Shown in pieces: positions 1 to 8,306 of a stretch of DNA of 64,000 nt. The translations under genes were made by a program, and so were the position numbers. The DNA is from Caulobacter ginsengisoli. Lineage in GTDB: Bacteria; Pseudomonadota; Alphaproteobacteria; Caulobacterales; Caulobacteraceae. Positions within the stretch are counted from its first letter, which is position 1. The number at the start of each line of letters is the position of its first letter. The DNA is taken from positions 248,001 through 312,000 of the forward strand of contig NZ_JAUSVS010000004.1 in NCBI RefSeq assembly GCF_030814835.1. The letters are read 5' to 3'. The notes under the pieces were generated by a model. It worked only from the letters and a program-made list of their open reading frames with translations. It had not been told where the DNA came from and did no database searches.

Positions 1-710
1 CGGACGAGGACCAGCGCATTGTCCCGGACGGCCGGCCCGAACTGATCGTCCATTACGGCCGGCCCTATCTGGAGGCGGGTTCGGATGGCGACTTCACGCG
101 TCAGGCGCCGGTCGTCTTCGCCGGCCAGCTGACCCGGCCCCTGGTCCTGCGCAGCGACGGCCCGGCGGGGGTGATCGGGGTGCGGTTCCGGCCCGCCGGG
201 GCCCTGGCCTATCTGGGTCGGCCGCTGTCGGACTTCACCGACCGCCGCGTCCCGCTCGATCCCGATCTGGCCGAGGGCCTGGCGGGGCTTGGCGAGGCCG
301 ACCGACTGACCCGCATCCAGGATCACGTCGCCGCGCGGCTGGCCGGTCCGCCGGACCCGGACATCGAGGCCATCGTCGAGGCCCTGGCAGACAAGCGAAC
401 CCCGCCGGCCTCGCGCGACCTGCAGCGCCGCTTCGCCCGCCAGGTTGGCGTCCCGCCCCGCAAGCTGGCCGCCATCCTGCGGTTTCGCCGGGTGTTCGAC
501 GCCCTTTCCGAGGCCGCCTCGGGGACCTGGACCGAAGCCGCCCACGCGGTCGGCTATTTCGACCATCCCCAGCTGGTCCGCGACTTTCGCCGGTTCCTGG
601 GCTGCACGCCTGGCCAGTTCCTGCGCCAGCGGGCGGGTCTGTCCGCGAGTCTGGCGCCAACCACGTCGAAGGCTGTCGTTTCGATACAAGCCAGCCGCGC
701 CGAGACGTGA
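1..710 (+). CDS. AraC-family transcriptional regulator, 5' end outside window
   Basis: The frame is open from base 3, so the gene enters from the left edge and only its C-terminal part (about 235 residues) is here. The upstream part reads VPDGRPELIVHYG, a pattern typical of the sensor domain of DUF6597-type AraC regulators. The C-terminal half carries an AraC-type DNA-binding domain: LQRRFARQVGVPPRKLAAILRFRRVF for the first helix-turn-helix region (shown in pieces: LQRRFARQVG, then PRKLAAILRFRRVF), and AAHAVGYFDHPQLVRDFRR for the second, ending in the usual GCTPGQF. It is expected to be a cytoplasmic transcription factor. Ligand and targets cannot be told. A DUF6265 gene follows 28 bases later on the same strand and may be co-transcribed. 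Confidence 0.88.
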   Translation, partial: DEDQRIVPDGRPELIVHYGRPYLEAGSDGDFTRQAPVVFAGQLTRPLVLRSDGPAGVIGVRFRPAGALAYLGRPLSDFTDRRVPLDPDLAEGLAGLGEADRLTRIQDHVAARLAGPPDPDIEAIVEALADKRTPPASRDLQRRFARQVGVPPRKLAAILRFRRVFDALSEAASGTWTEAAHAVGYFDHPQLVRDFRRFLGCTPGQFLRQRAGLSASLAPTTSKAVVSIQASRAET

Positions 711-738
711 TCGGATGGGTCGTCACCGGAAACCCGCC

Positions 739-1191
739 ATGCGCCTTGCCCTCGCCCTTGTCCTGCTGCTCGCCGGCCCCGTCCTGGCCGATCCGGCTCA
801 GGCCATCGATAGCCTGGCCTTCATGGCCGGCGACTGGGCCCAGCAGGATGGAGATGTCCAGACCCGCGAGACCTGGCTGCCGGCCAAGGGCGGGGTCATG
901 GCCGGGGTCACCCAGACCTATCGCCCGGGCAAACCGACCGAGGTCGAGTTCGCCAGGATCACCGCCCGTCCGGAGGGGCTGGTGTTCACCGCCCTGCCGG
1001 CCGGCCAGCCGCCGACCGACTTCAGGCAGATTCCCGACGCCAAGGGCCGGGCGGTGTTCGAAAACCCGGCGCACGACTTCCCACAGCGGGTCATCTACTG
1101 GCGCTGCGAAGGCGACCTCTGCGCCCGGATCGAAGGGACCATGGACGGCAAGGCCATGAGCCTGGAATGGCGCTACAGGCGTCAGCCCTGA
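739..1191 (+). CDS. DUF6265 family exported protein
   Basis: 150 residues. The N-terminus MRLALALVLLLAGPVLA is a clear Sec signal peptide. The mature part has the features of DUF6265 proteins: an early LAFMAGDW box, an E-T-W-L-P segment followed by G-G-V-M-A-G, and a late PAHDFPQRVIYW box. These are small lipocalin-like periplasmic proteins of unknown function. The ATG at 739 was chosen because the signal peptide begins there; an in-frame ATG at 715 would add eight charged residues in front. It follows the AraC gene closely and ends in a 10-base tail-to-tail overlap with the reverse-strand acetyltransferase gene. Confidence 0.75.
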   Translation: MRLALALVLLLAGPVLADPAQAIDSLAFMAGDWAQQDGDVQTRETWLPAKGGVMAGVTQTYRPGKPTEVEFARITARPEGLVFTALPAGQPPTDFRQIPDAKGRAVFENPAHDFPQRVIYWRCEGDLCARIEGTMDGKAMSLEWRYRRQP

Positions 1192-1781
1192 GACGGGGCG
1201 AGCGCCGCCAGCCGCGCGTCCAGCCGATCCCGCACCGCCGGCCACTCCGCCGCCAGGACCGAGAAGTTGACGGTGTCGCGGGTGCGGCCGGTCCAGGTGA
1301 TGCGGTCGGCCCGGATGATGCCCTCCTGCACCGCCCCCAGCTTCAGCACCGCCGCCCGGCTGCGGGCGTTGAGCGCATCGACCCTGTAGCCGACCCGCAT
1401 GACGCCGTGGTCGAAGGCGTGGGCCATCAGCAGGCGCTTGCTTTCCGGGTTGACCCCCGTGCCGCGGACGGCCGGGTGATAGTAGGTGCCGCCGATTTCC
1501 AGGGTCCTGTTGGGCGGGTCGAGGAAGTAGCAGGAGACGCCCATGCACCGCCCCTCGACGACCACCGCGAAGGGCATGAAGACGCCCGACGCCATCCGCT
1601 TCATGGCGCCCGCCCAGTAGGGCTCGAAATGCTCGCCGGCCATCGAATAGGGATAGAGGTCCCAGATGTCAGGATCGGCCTCGCAGGCGGCGCGCAGGTC
1701 TTCCTTGTGGACCTCGGCCAGCGGCTCCAGCGTTACGAACCGGCCGGTCAGGGTTTCTGCCGGCGGACGCGCCTCGATCAC
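1182..1781 (-). CDS. GNAT N-acetyltransferase (RimJ/RimL-like), second of a tandem pair
   Basis: 199 residues from a GTG start whose bases overlap the TGA stop of the gene before it (GTGA, 1778-1781), indicating translational coupling. The order of elements is that of RimJ/RimL-type GNAT enzymes: an early R-F-V-T-L-E-P-L strand, a central LEIGGTYYHPAVRGTGVNPE region matching the acetyl-CoA-binding V-x-x-x-x-R/Q-G-x-G/A loop, and a late SRAAVLKLGAVQEGIIR segment. Its layout follows the neighbouring gene almost box for box, so the two look like paralogues from a local duplication. The acceptor (protein N-terminus, antibiotic or small amine) cannot be told. It acts in the cytoplasm. Confidence 0.82.
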   Translation of the reverse strand: MIEARPPAETLTGRFVTLEPLAEVHKEDLRAACEADPDIWDLYPYSMAGEHFEPYWAGAMKRMASGVFMPFAVVVEGRCMGVSCYFLDPPNRTLEIGGTYYHPAVRGTGVNPESKRLLMAHAFDHGVMRVGYRVDALNARSRAAVLKLGAVQEGIIRADRITWTGRTRDTVNFSVLAAEWPAVRDRLDARLAALAPSQG

Positions 1782-2368
1782 GCGAACGTCTCTTGCAGCC
1801 TGAAGTCCAGGCGGTCGCGCACGGCGGGCCAGTCGTCGTCGGTGATCGAGAACACCGCCGTGTCGCGGACATGGCCGGTCCAGGTGATCTTGTGGTTGCG
1901 CAGCACGCCTTCCTCGGTGGCGCCCAGCTTCAGCACGGCGGCGTGGCTGCGGGTGTTGCGGTTGTCGACCATGAACTCCACGCGGATGGCGCCGGCGTCG
2001 AAGGCGTGGCCCAGCAGCAGGCGCTTGGATTCCGGATTGATCGGTCCCGAGCGGACCTCGGGGTTGAGGAAGGTGGCGCCGATCTCGAGCCCCTTGTGCA
2101 GCCGGCGGATGTTGAGGATCGAGGAGGTGCCGACCACCCGCTTGTCGCTGATCCGGCGGATGGCGTAGCCGATCCGCTCGCCGCGCTCGGTCTCGCCATG
2201 CAGGGCGCCCCACCAGTCCTCGAAGCCCTCGCCGCAGCCGTTCACCGACATGATCTCCCAGGCCTCGGGATCGCAGTCGACGGCGCCGCGCAACTCGTCC
2301 TTGTGCTCGGCGGTGATGGGTTCGAGCCGCACGTAGCGGCCTTTGAGAAGCTTGGGGCGCAGGTTCAT
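1778..2368 (-). CDS. GNAT N-acetyltransferase (RimJ/RimL-like), first of a tandem pair
   Basis: 196 residues. The GNAT fold is suggested by KGRYVRLEPITAEHKDEL at the N-terminus, a central LEIGATFLNPEVRSGPINPE box, and the late SHAAVLKLGATEEGVLR and RDTAVFSITDDDWP boxes common to RimJ/RimL-like acetyltransferases. In the acetyl-CoA loop the glycine-rich part is R-S-G-P-I-N rather than R-G-T-G-V-N as in the partner protein, a difference that might affect cofactor binding. The gene is divergent from the DUF2975 gene across about 110 bases and is translationally coupled to the next acetyltransferase. The substrate is unknown. Confidence 0.82.
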   Translation of the reverse strand: MNLRPKLLKGRYVRLEPITAEHKDELRGAVDCDPEAWEIMSVNGCGEGFEDWWGALHGETERGERIGYAIRRISDKRVVGTSSILNIRRLHKGLEIGATFLNPEVRSGPINPESKRLLLGHAFDAGAIRVEFMVDNRNTRSHAAVLKLGATEEGVLRNHKITWTGHVRDTAVFSITDDDWPAVRDRLDFRLQETFA

Positions 2369-2423
2369 GCCGCCAGCTTCGCAAAGCCGGGCGGGCTTGT
2401 GAACCGCTTAGCGTGGGATGCTA

Positions 2424-2452
2424 TTGACTTTATATAAAACCTAAAATAATTG
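2424..2452 (+). promoter_or_regulatory. Putative sigma-70-type promoter for the DUF2975/XRE pair
   Basis: An AT-rich island stands out from the GC-rich surroundings. TTGACT (2424-2429) is followed after 17 bases by TAATTG (2447-2452). A strong ribosome-binding site, AGGAG at 2466-2470, lies eight bases before the ATG at 2479. The -10 box is only a partial match, and TAAAAT at 2442 is an alternative at poor spacing. Confidence 0.4.
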
Positions 2453-2478
2453 GCATGAAAGGATAAGGAGCAGGACCG

Positions 2479-3033
2479 ATGACCTCCACGCCGGACACCG
2501 ATTCGACACTGACGGGACAGGCCAGGACCTTCCAGGTCGTCGCCTATGTGGCGGCTGTGACCCTGGCCGTTCAGTTGCTGGTGCTGCTCAAGCTGCTGAG
2601 CCTGATCAGTCCGGCCGCCGACGCCTTCAGCCATGGCGACTGGACCGGCTTCTGGGAGGCCGCCAAGCCGGTGTTCCGGCGCCTGGTCACGTTCCTGCCG
2701 GTGGTCTGCTACCTGGGCGGATTGCTGGCCGCCGCCGAGATTTTCGGCCGGGTGTCCGAGGGCGAGCTGTTCTCGCGGGCCAATTCCAAATGCCTGTCCG
2801 AGGTAGGCTCGTCCCTGCTCTGGGGCGCGGCCGCCACGGCCCTTATCGTGCCCATCCTGCTGGGCAGCATCGACGGCGACTGGCGCTTCGGCGGTTTTCA
2901 CCTTGAGCCGGAGACCTGGGTCATCGCCGTGGTCGGCGGGGCCATTCTGGTGCTGGGCCGGATGATGGCCAGGGCCCAATCGCTGTCCGGCGAGAACGCC
3001 TCGCTGAAGGCCGAGCTGTCGGACTTCATCTGA
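2479..3033 (+). CDS. DUF2975 family membrane protein
   Basis: 184 residues with four hydrophobic spans at roughly residues 21-43, 72-92, 112-132 and 144-164, the usual topology of DUF2975 proteins. A conserved-looking cytoplasmic or loop segment G-E-L-F-S-R-A-N lies between spans two and three, as is typical of the family. The family has no established biochemical role. It is almost always next to a small YozG-like XRE regulator, as here: the XRE gene starts two bases after this stop codon, so the two are almost certainly one operon and probably one regulatory unit. Confidence 0.8.
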   Translation: MTSTPDTDSTLTGQARTFQVVAYVAAVTLAVQLLVLLKLLSLISPAADAFSHGDWTGFWEAAKPVFRRLVTFLPVVCYLGGLLAAAEIFGRVSEGELFSRANSKCLSEVGSSLLWGAAATALIVPILLGSIDGDWRFGGFHLEPETWVIAVVGGAILVLGRMMARAQSLSGENASLKAELSDFI

Positions 3034-3035
3034 CG

Positions 3036-3278
3036 ATGCCCGTCGTCGTCACCCTCGACATCATGCTGGCCCGCCGCAAGATGCGGGCGCGGGATCTGGC
3101 CCAGCGTATCGGCCTGTCGGAAACCCAGATGTCGCTGCTGCGCACCGGAAAGGTGCGCGGGGTGCGGTTCGAAACCATAGCCGCCATTTGCGCGGTTCTG
3201 GACTGCAAGCCCGGCGACCTGCTCGACTATGACCTGGATCCCGCAGACGCGGAACGGGGCGGGGCCGCTGAGGATTAG
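3036..3278 (+). CDS. Small XRE (Cro/CI-type, YozG-like) transcriptional regulator
   Basis: 80 residues, almost all one helix-turn-helix domain: LARRKMRARDLAQRIG, then LSETQMSLLRTGKVRGVRF, then FETIAAICAVLDCKPGDLL. The ending D-C-K-P-G-D-L-L is the signature of the YozG-type XRE proteins that travel with DUF2975 membrane proteins. It starts two bases after the DUF2975 stop. It most likely binds DNA in the cytoplasm and may be controlled by, or control, its membrane partner; that link is inferred from the recurring gene pair. The tail is acidic and probably disordered. Confidence 0.85.
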   Translation: MPVVVTLDIMLARRKMRARDLAQRIGLSETQMSLLRTGKVRGVRFETIAAICAVLDCKPGDLLDYDLDPADAERGGAAED

Positions 3279-3320
3279 CCACGCCCCGCTTGCCCCTTGG
3301 GTAAGGCTGGTGCATGATGC

Positions 3321-3340
3321 GTTCAAACAACTGTTTGAAC
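3321..3340. promoter_or_regulatory. Palindromic operator (PsrA/FadR-type CAAAC-N4-GTTTG)
   Basis: GTTCAAACAACTGTTTGAAC has two perfect 9-base arms around a 2-base centre and ends 28 bases before the acyl-CoA dehydrogenase start. The core fits the motif known for PsrA, a TetR-family fatty-acid sensor (G/C-AAAC-N2-4-GTTT-G/C). The same 14-base core, in the same orientation relative to its gene, lies in front of the SDR gene at 57914-57927. The regulator itself is not identified in this window. Confidence 0.6.
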
Positions 3341-3368
3341 CATCCATCCTCTAGGGAAGGGCCCTCCC

Positions 3369-4676
<1,308 letters not shown>

Positions 4677-4703
4677 GATCGGCGGCGCTGAGTTGACAGA
4701 CGG

Positions 4704-4737
4704 CGGTCCGCGGCCTTCAGGGTCGCGGGCCGTTTTC
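4704..4737 (+). terminator. Rho-independent terminator after the acyl-CoA dehydrogenase gene
   Basis: A 12-base stem (4704-4715 with 4721-4732, two G-U pairs) around the loop TTCAG is followed by TTTT-C-T. It lies 28 bases after the stop codon. Confidence 0.7.
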
Positions 4738-4769
4738 TCTTGGGGGCCCATTTTCCTTTTGGGGGTGCG

Positions 4770-5609
4770 ATGTTTCAGGAACGCCGTTTCAGGTTCGAGG
4801 GCGAGGACGGCGCGTCCATCGCCGGCTATCGCTGGAAGGGCTTTAAAGCCGCCAAGGCGGTGCTGCAGGTCAGCCACGGGGCCGGTGAACATGCCGGCCG
4901 CTATCCCGCGCCGCTGTCGCTGCTGATCGAGGATAACTGGGACCTCTATGCCGACGACCATCGCGGCCATGGCGCGACCAGCCCTGATAGCCTGGGCGAC
5001 TTCGGTCCCGGCGGCGCCTCGGCGGTGCTCGGCGACATGACCGCCCTGACCCACCGCATCCGCGAGGAGAACCCCGGCGTCCCCGTCGTCTTGATGGGCC
5101 ACAGCATGGGGGCGATGCTGGCCCAGACCTGGATGCTGGATCACTCTGACCTGGTCGACGCCATCGTGCTGTCGGGCACCTGCGCCTTCGAACTGCTGCC
5201 GCCGGATATCGATTTCAACGCCGGCTTCGAGGGTCGCACGGCCTATGACTGGCTGAGCCGCGACCCCGCCGCGGTCGACCGCTACGTCGCCGACAAGCGC
5301 TGCGGCATCAATTTCACCGACGCCTCCCGCGCCAGCTTCGAGCCCGTGGTCCTGCGCCAGGCGGCGCCGGACGCCCTGGCCAAGGTGCGCAAGGACCTGC
5401 CCATCTATGTGGTGGTCGGCGACGAGGATCCGCTGAACGACCATCTGGCCCGGCTGCAGCCGGTGCTGGACCGCTTCAAGGCGGCGGGCCTGACCAACGT
5501 CACCCTGAAGGTCTATCCCGGCGGCCGCCACGAGATGCTCAACGAGACCAACCAGATGGAGGTGGTCCAGGACCTCAAGGCCTGGCTGGAAGCGGCGGTC
5601 GGGGTTTAG
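4770..5609 (+). CDS. Alpha/beta hydrolase, monoacylglycerol-lipase-like (serine aminopeptidase S33 type)
   Basis: 279 residues. All catalytic elements are visible: the oxyanion region VSHGAGEHAGRY, the DDHRGHG box, the nucleophile elbow GHSMG, the acid in GDEDPLN and the histidine in GGRHEML. The H-G-x-G-E-H-x-x-R-Y order is that of monoglyceride lipases and lysophospholipases. No signal peptide or membrane span is seen, so a cytoplasmic enzyme hydrolysing a carboxylic ester is expected. The ATG at 4770 was chosen because family similarity begins there (FRFEGEDG); an in-frame start at 4740 falls inside the preceding terminator. The substrate is inferred only at family level. Confidence 0.85.
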   Translation: MFQERRFRFEGEDGASIAGYRWKGFKAAKAVLQVSHGAGEHAGRYPAPLSLLIEDNWDLYADDHRGHGATSPDSLGDFGPGGASAVLGDMTALTHRIREENPGVPVVLMGHSMGAMLAQTWMLDHSDLVDAIVLSGTCAFELLPPDIDFNAGFEGRTAYDWLSRDPAAVDRYVADKRCGINFTDASRASFEPVVLRQAAPDALAKVRKDLPIYVVVGDEDPLNDHLARLQPVLDRFKAAGLTNVTLKVYPGGRHEMLNETNQMEVVQDLKAWLEAAVGV

Positions 5610-5923
5610 AACTCCGCCTCCGTAGGGGGCGGACGGCCCGCCCGAGGCGCGCATCGAGCGCGCCCGTGGCCGGCCAGGTGGGGGTGTTCGGGCAAGGGCT
5701 GGGATTATCCCGTTTGGGCCGGGCGGACTGCAAGACGCCCGCGAGTCATAGGCGAAGGCCGCGCCCCTGCCCGAAGACCCCCTCCCCGGACCGCGCTCTG
5801 GCGCGGTCGTCCCCCCCTACGGGTGAGGAGTTGGAGCCGTCCTGGCAACCAAAGAAAAGGGGCTGGCCCGCCCGCGCGCGCCAGCCTCTCAAGTTGGATC
5901 GGGCCGCTGTTATCGTTCTGGGG
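5610..5923. other. Intergenic region with palindromes, no gene seen
   Basis: This 314-base gap separates the converging hydrolase and DUF2141 genes. It holds a short palindrome GACCGCG..CGCGGTC (5789-5808) inside a C-rich stretch that ends CCCTACGGGTGAGGAG, a composition common to dispersed intergenic repeats of Caulobacter relatives. It also holds the terminator of the DUF2141 gene (5851-5890). I see no reading frame with a ribosome-binding site or sensible protein. Confidence 0.5.
5851..5890 (-). terminator. Rho-independent terminator of the DUF2141 gene
   Basis: Read on the reverse strand, GGCTGGC and GCCAGCC pair across a GC-rich loop and are followed by CCTTTTCTTT. It lies about 33 bases past the DUF2141 stop codon. 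Confidence 0.6.
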
Positions 5924-6346
5924 TCAGTTGGGATAGACCATCGCTTCGGTGACCGAGGCTCCCTCGGCCGGGACCGCCACCTTGACCTCGTCGAAGGTCG
6001 GCTTGCTGGTCATCGAGGGGCTGCCGCTCATCGACCAGCCTTCCTTGGGCATGCCGTTGTCGGCCATGGCCATCTGGAAGTTGCTGTCCTCGTCATGCAT
6101 GACCACCACGGCGTAATCGCCGGCAGCCACGTCCTTGATCGTCACGGTCATGTCGCCGGCCGTGGCCGGAGCCTTGGTCCCGTAGGCGGCGGTCGGCTGC
6201 ATGAACTGGTCGCGCTTCTGCAGCGAGACCAGCACCTGGCCGCCCTTGGCCTGCACCCCGGTCAGGGTCACCGTCACATCGCCCGCCAGGGCCTGTCCGG
6301 CGAAGGCCAGGGCCGCCACCGCCACAACGCTTGCAATCGCCTTCAT
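5924..6346 (-). CDS. DUF2141 family exported protein
   Basis: 140 residues. MKAIASVVAVAALAFAGQALA is a Sec signal peptide with an A-x-A cleavage site. The mature protein alternates strands as in DUF2141 proteins: VTVTLTGV, GGQVLVSLQ, then the AAGDYAVVVMHDED box, in which a D-Y-A-V-x-x-x-H-D-E-D motif is characteristic, and a late MPKEGW box. The family is periplasmic, of unknown function and often near TonB systems or carotenoid genes. A 19-base palindrome, AACTTTGTATCACAAAGTT, lies 27 bases upstream of its start codon and probably controls it. Confidence 0.8.
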   Translation of the reverse strand: MKAIASVVAVAALAFAGQALAGDVTVTLTGVQAKGGQVLVSLQKRDQFMQPTAAYGTKAPATAGDMTVTIKDVAAGDYAVVVMHDEDSNFQMAMADNGMPKEGWSMSGSPSMTSKPTFDEVKVAVPAEGASVTEAMVYPN

Positions 6347-6373
6347 CGGTCGTCTCCATTCGAGTTGATGAAG

Positions 6374-6392
6374 AACTTTGTATCACAAAGTT
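6374..6392. promoter_or_regulatory. Palindromic operator candidate upstream of the DUF2141 gene
   Basis: AACTTTGTATCACAAAGTT has two perfect 7-base arms around TATCA. It is AT-rich in a GC-rich setting and lies between the start of the DUF2141 gene (6346) and the end of the Cry-like gene (6447). The binding protein is unknown. Confidence 0.5.
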
Positions 6393-6446
6393 ATCTGTCG
6401 TCAACGGGTTTTTCGAGGGCGCGCGGCGGCGCCGCCTCCTGGGGTC

Positions 6447-8168
6447 TCAGGGTCCCGTGTAGCCGGCGAAGGGCTGGATGCGGCTGTAGGTCCAGTAGAA
6501 GCCGATGGCGTGCAGGGCAAAGCTGCTTGGGTCGTCGTTCATCACGCCGAACAGCCCGCTCAGCACGGCCGAGGCGCCGTCCGGACCGTTCGAGGTGAAC
6601 GGGAAGGGACCCGTGCCGTCGTCTCCGCTTCGATAGGCGCCGATGTCGTAGCCATCGGGATTGGGGAAGCTGGTGCGGAACTGCAGACTCTTGAGGCCAT
6701 GGTCCCAGGCCCCGAACGCCGCCGTGATGGCCCGGTCCGCGCCGTTCAGTCCGGCATAGGAAACCGTTGGCTGATTGACTGCCCAGTAGCCGTATTTCTG
6801 GCTGGACTTGTCGGAGAAGCCGATCTCCAGCCCGTTCACCCCACTGAGCGTGAGGTCGGTGACATAGGCGCCCGGCGCGGGCGGCTTGTAGCCCTCGGCG
6901 GGATTGTTGGTGTCGAAGTGAAAACACTCATGGTCGCCCTGGGTGTCCTTGAGCTCTCCGGTCAGGGTCATCTGGTTGCCGCCCCAGGCGCCCATCTTCA
7001 CCTGCACCGTGGCCTGGGCCAGGGGCGTGCCGGCCGGCTGGTCGAAATAGGTCCAGTAGTCGAGAATTTCCCGATAAGGCGCGAACAGGGCGTCGAAGGT
7101 CGGGCCGGCGTAGTTGTCCTGGTAGAACTTGACGTCGGTGGCCCCCGTCGTCGGGTTGGTGGAATAGCCGGTATAGGTCTGCAGGTAGGGGTCGGTCGCG
7201 GCGTCGCCGACCACGCTCACCTTGGCAAGCCGCTGCTGCTTCGCGAACTCGATGCCCGCGCCGACCGCCTGGCGCAGCTGGGCGATGTAGCTGGTCACCC
7301 ATTTCAGGTTCGCGTCCTTGAGGGTGTCGTCGCCATAGATCTGGGCGCAGTTGGTGTAGCCCACCCGCAGGACCACCAGGGCCACGGTGCCGAACAGCAC
7401 GATCTTGTCCAGCGCCCCGGCGGCGGCGGGCGGCGACAGTCCGGCGAAGAAGGGCAGGTTGGTCCCGATCAGCTGGTTGAACAGATAGGCGTAGTCCTGC
7501 TCGATCCTGCCGGCGCCGGCCGCGGCGCCGTCGCTGAGCCGGGTCAGCAGGTTGTAGAGGCCGTTGATCTGATCCTGGCTGAGGGTGTTCTCCTCCGCGA
7601 TGGCCAGGTCGGAGACCAGGCTCTCGACCCAGTCCTGGATGCCGCCCCAGATCTCCTCGTCGGTGGGCTTGTTGTCCGGCCAGAGCAGCGAGATCATCCT
7701 GCCCAGAAACTCGCCGACCTCCGGAATTTCGCCGACCGCGTCCTTGCAGAGGTCCTTGATCTTCTCGTTGACCGAGGCCCGGCCCAGATCGCTGAGGATC
7801 GAGCCCCGCCACAGGGACGGCGTCTTGGCGGGCGCCGTGGTTCCCGGCCAGTCGGCGGGGCGCTCGGCGCACAGCTTGAGGCTGGAGAGGTTCTTGCCGA
7901 ACGGCTTGCCGTCCACTTCGACGCTGGTCAGGTCGGCGAAGGCGGTGTTGGGGCCGATATAGAGGGCCGGGCCCGCCCAGTCGACGTCGGTGTAGGCGAC
8001 CGCCCAGGTGCTCGGACCGGTGGCCAGCGAAGCCGCCCAGTCGTTGGCGTTGGGCGCGTCGGGCGCCTTGATCTGGGTCAGATCCTTGGCGTCGCCGGTG
8101 AACAGGATCTGGTGGTCGCGGAAGTTGTCGGTTTCCCAGATCGTCAGATATGCGCCCGGATCGCTCAT
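6447..8168 (-). CDS. Three-domain Cry-toxin-like protein (crystallin-like / endotoxin-N-like / jacalin-like)
   Basis: 573 residues, no signal peptide. Residues about 5-100 look like a beta-gamma-crystallin unit (YLTIWETDNFRDHQILFTGD, then W-A-V-A-Y, W-A-G-P-A-L-Y-I-G-P). Residues about 135-375 form a helical block resembling the pore-forming N-domain of delta-endotoxins: VGEIPEVGEFLGRMISLLWP, IWGGIQDWVESLVSDLAIAE, then a hydrophobic helix IVLFGTVALVVLRVGYTNC and a long amphipathic helix around 285-315. Residues about 388-560 resemble a beta-prism (jacalin-type) lectin: VTDLTLSGVNGLEIGFSD, GLKSLQFRTSF and the closing ALHAIGFYW. A strong AAGGGGGGAGG ribosome-binding site precedes the ATG. The architecture suggests a carbohydrate-directed pore-forming toxin. 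That is inference from motif reading; the crystallin and lectin calls are less certain than the helical block. Confidence 0.6.
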   Translation of the reverse strand: MSDPGAYLTIWETDNFRDHQILFTGDAKDLTQIKAPDAPNANDWAASLATGPSTWAVAYTDVDWAGPALYIGPNTAFADLTSVEVDGKPFGKNLSSLKLCAERPADWPGTTAPAKTPSLWRGSILSDLGRASVNEKIKDLCKDAVGEIPEVGEFLGRMISLLWPDNKPTDEEIWGGIQDWVESLVSDLAIAEENTLSQDQINGLYNLLTRLSDGAAAGAGRIEQDYAYLFNQLIGTNLPFFAGLSPPAAAGALDKIVLFGTVALVVLRVGYTNCAQIYGDDTLKDANLKWVTSYIAQLRQAVGAGIEFAKQQRLAKVSVVGDAATDPYLQTYTGYSTNPTTGATDVKFYQDNYAGPTFDALFAPYREILDYWTYFDQPAGTPLAQATVQVKMGAWGGNQMTLTGELKDTQGDHECFHFDTNNPAEGYKPPAPGAYVTDLTLSGVNGLEIGFSDKSSQKYGYWAVNQPTVSYAGLNGADRAITAAFGAWDHGLKSLQFRTSFPNPDGYDIGAYRSGDDGTGPFPFTSNGPDGASAVLSGLFGVMNDDPSSFALHAIGFYWTYSRIQPFAGYTGP

Positions 8169-8280
8169 CGCCGCCTCCCCCCTTAGGCCACTCCGGCGGA
8201 CATCGCCGGACGTGTTCGCCTATGGGTAGAACCGACGGCGACGCCGATCAATTCCAAATCATGGGCCTGGGCCGATGGCG

Positions 8281-8306
8281 CTAGAGGTAGTTGCTAGAGG
8301 TAGTTG
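8281..8306. repeat. 13-base tandem duplication at a gene end
   Basis: CTAGAGGTAGTTG occurs twice head to tail (8281-8293 and 8294-8306). The second copy contains the stop codon and last three codons of the reverse-strand membrane protein gene, so the first copy lies just past its stop. It looks like a slippage duplication. Confidence 0.85.
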
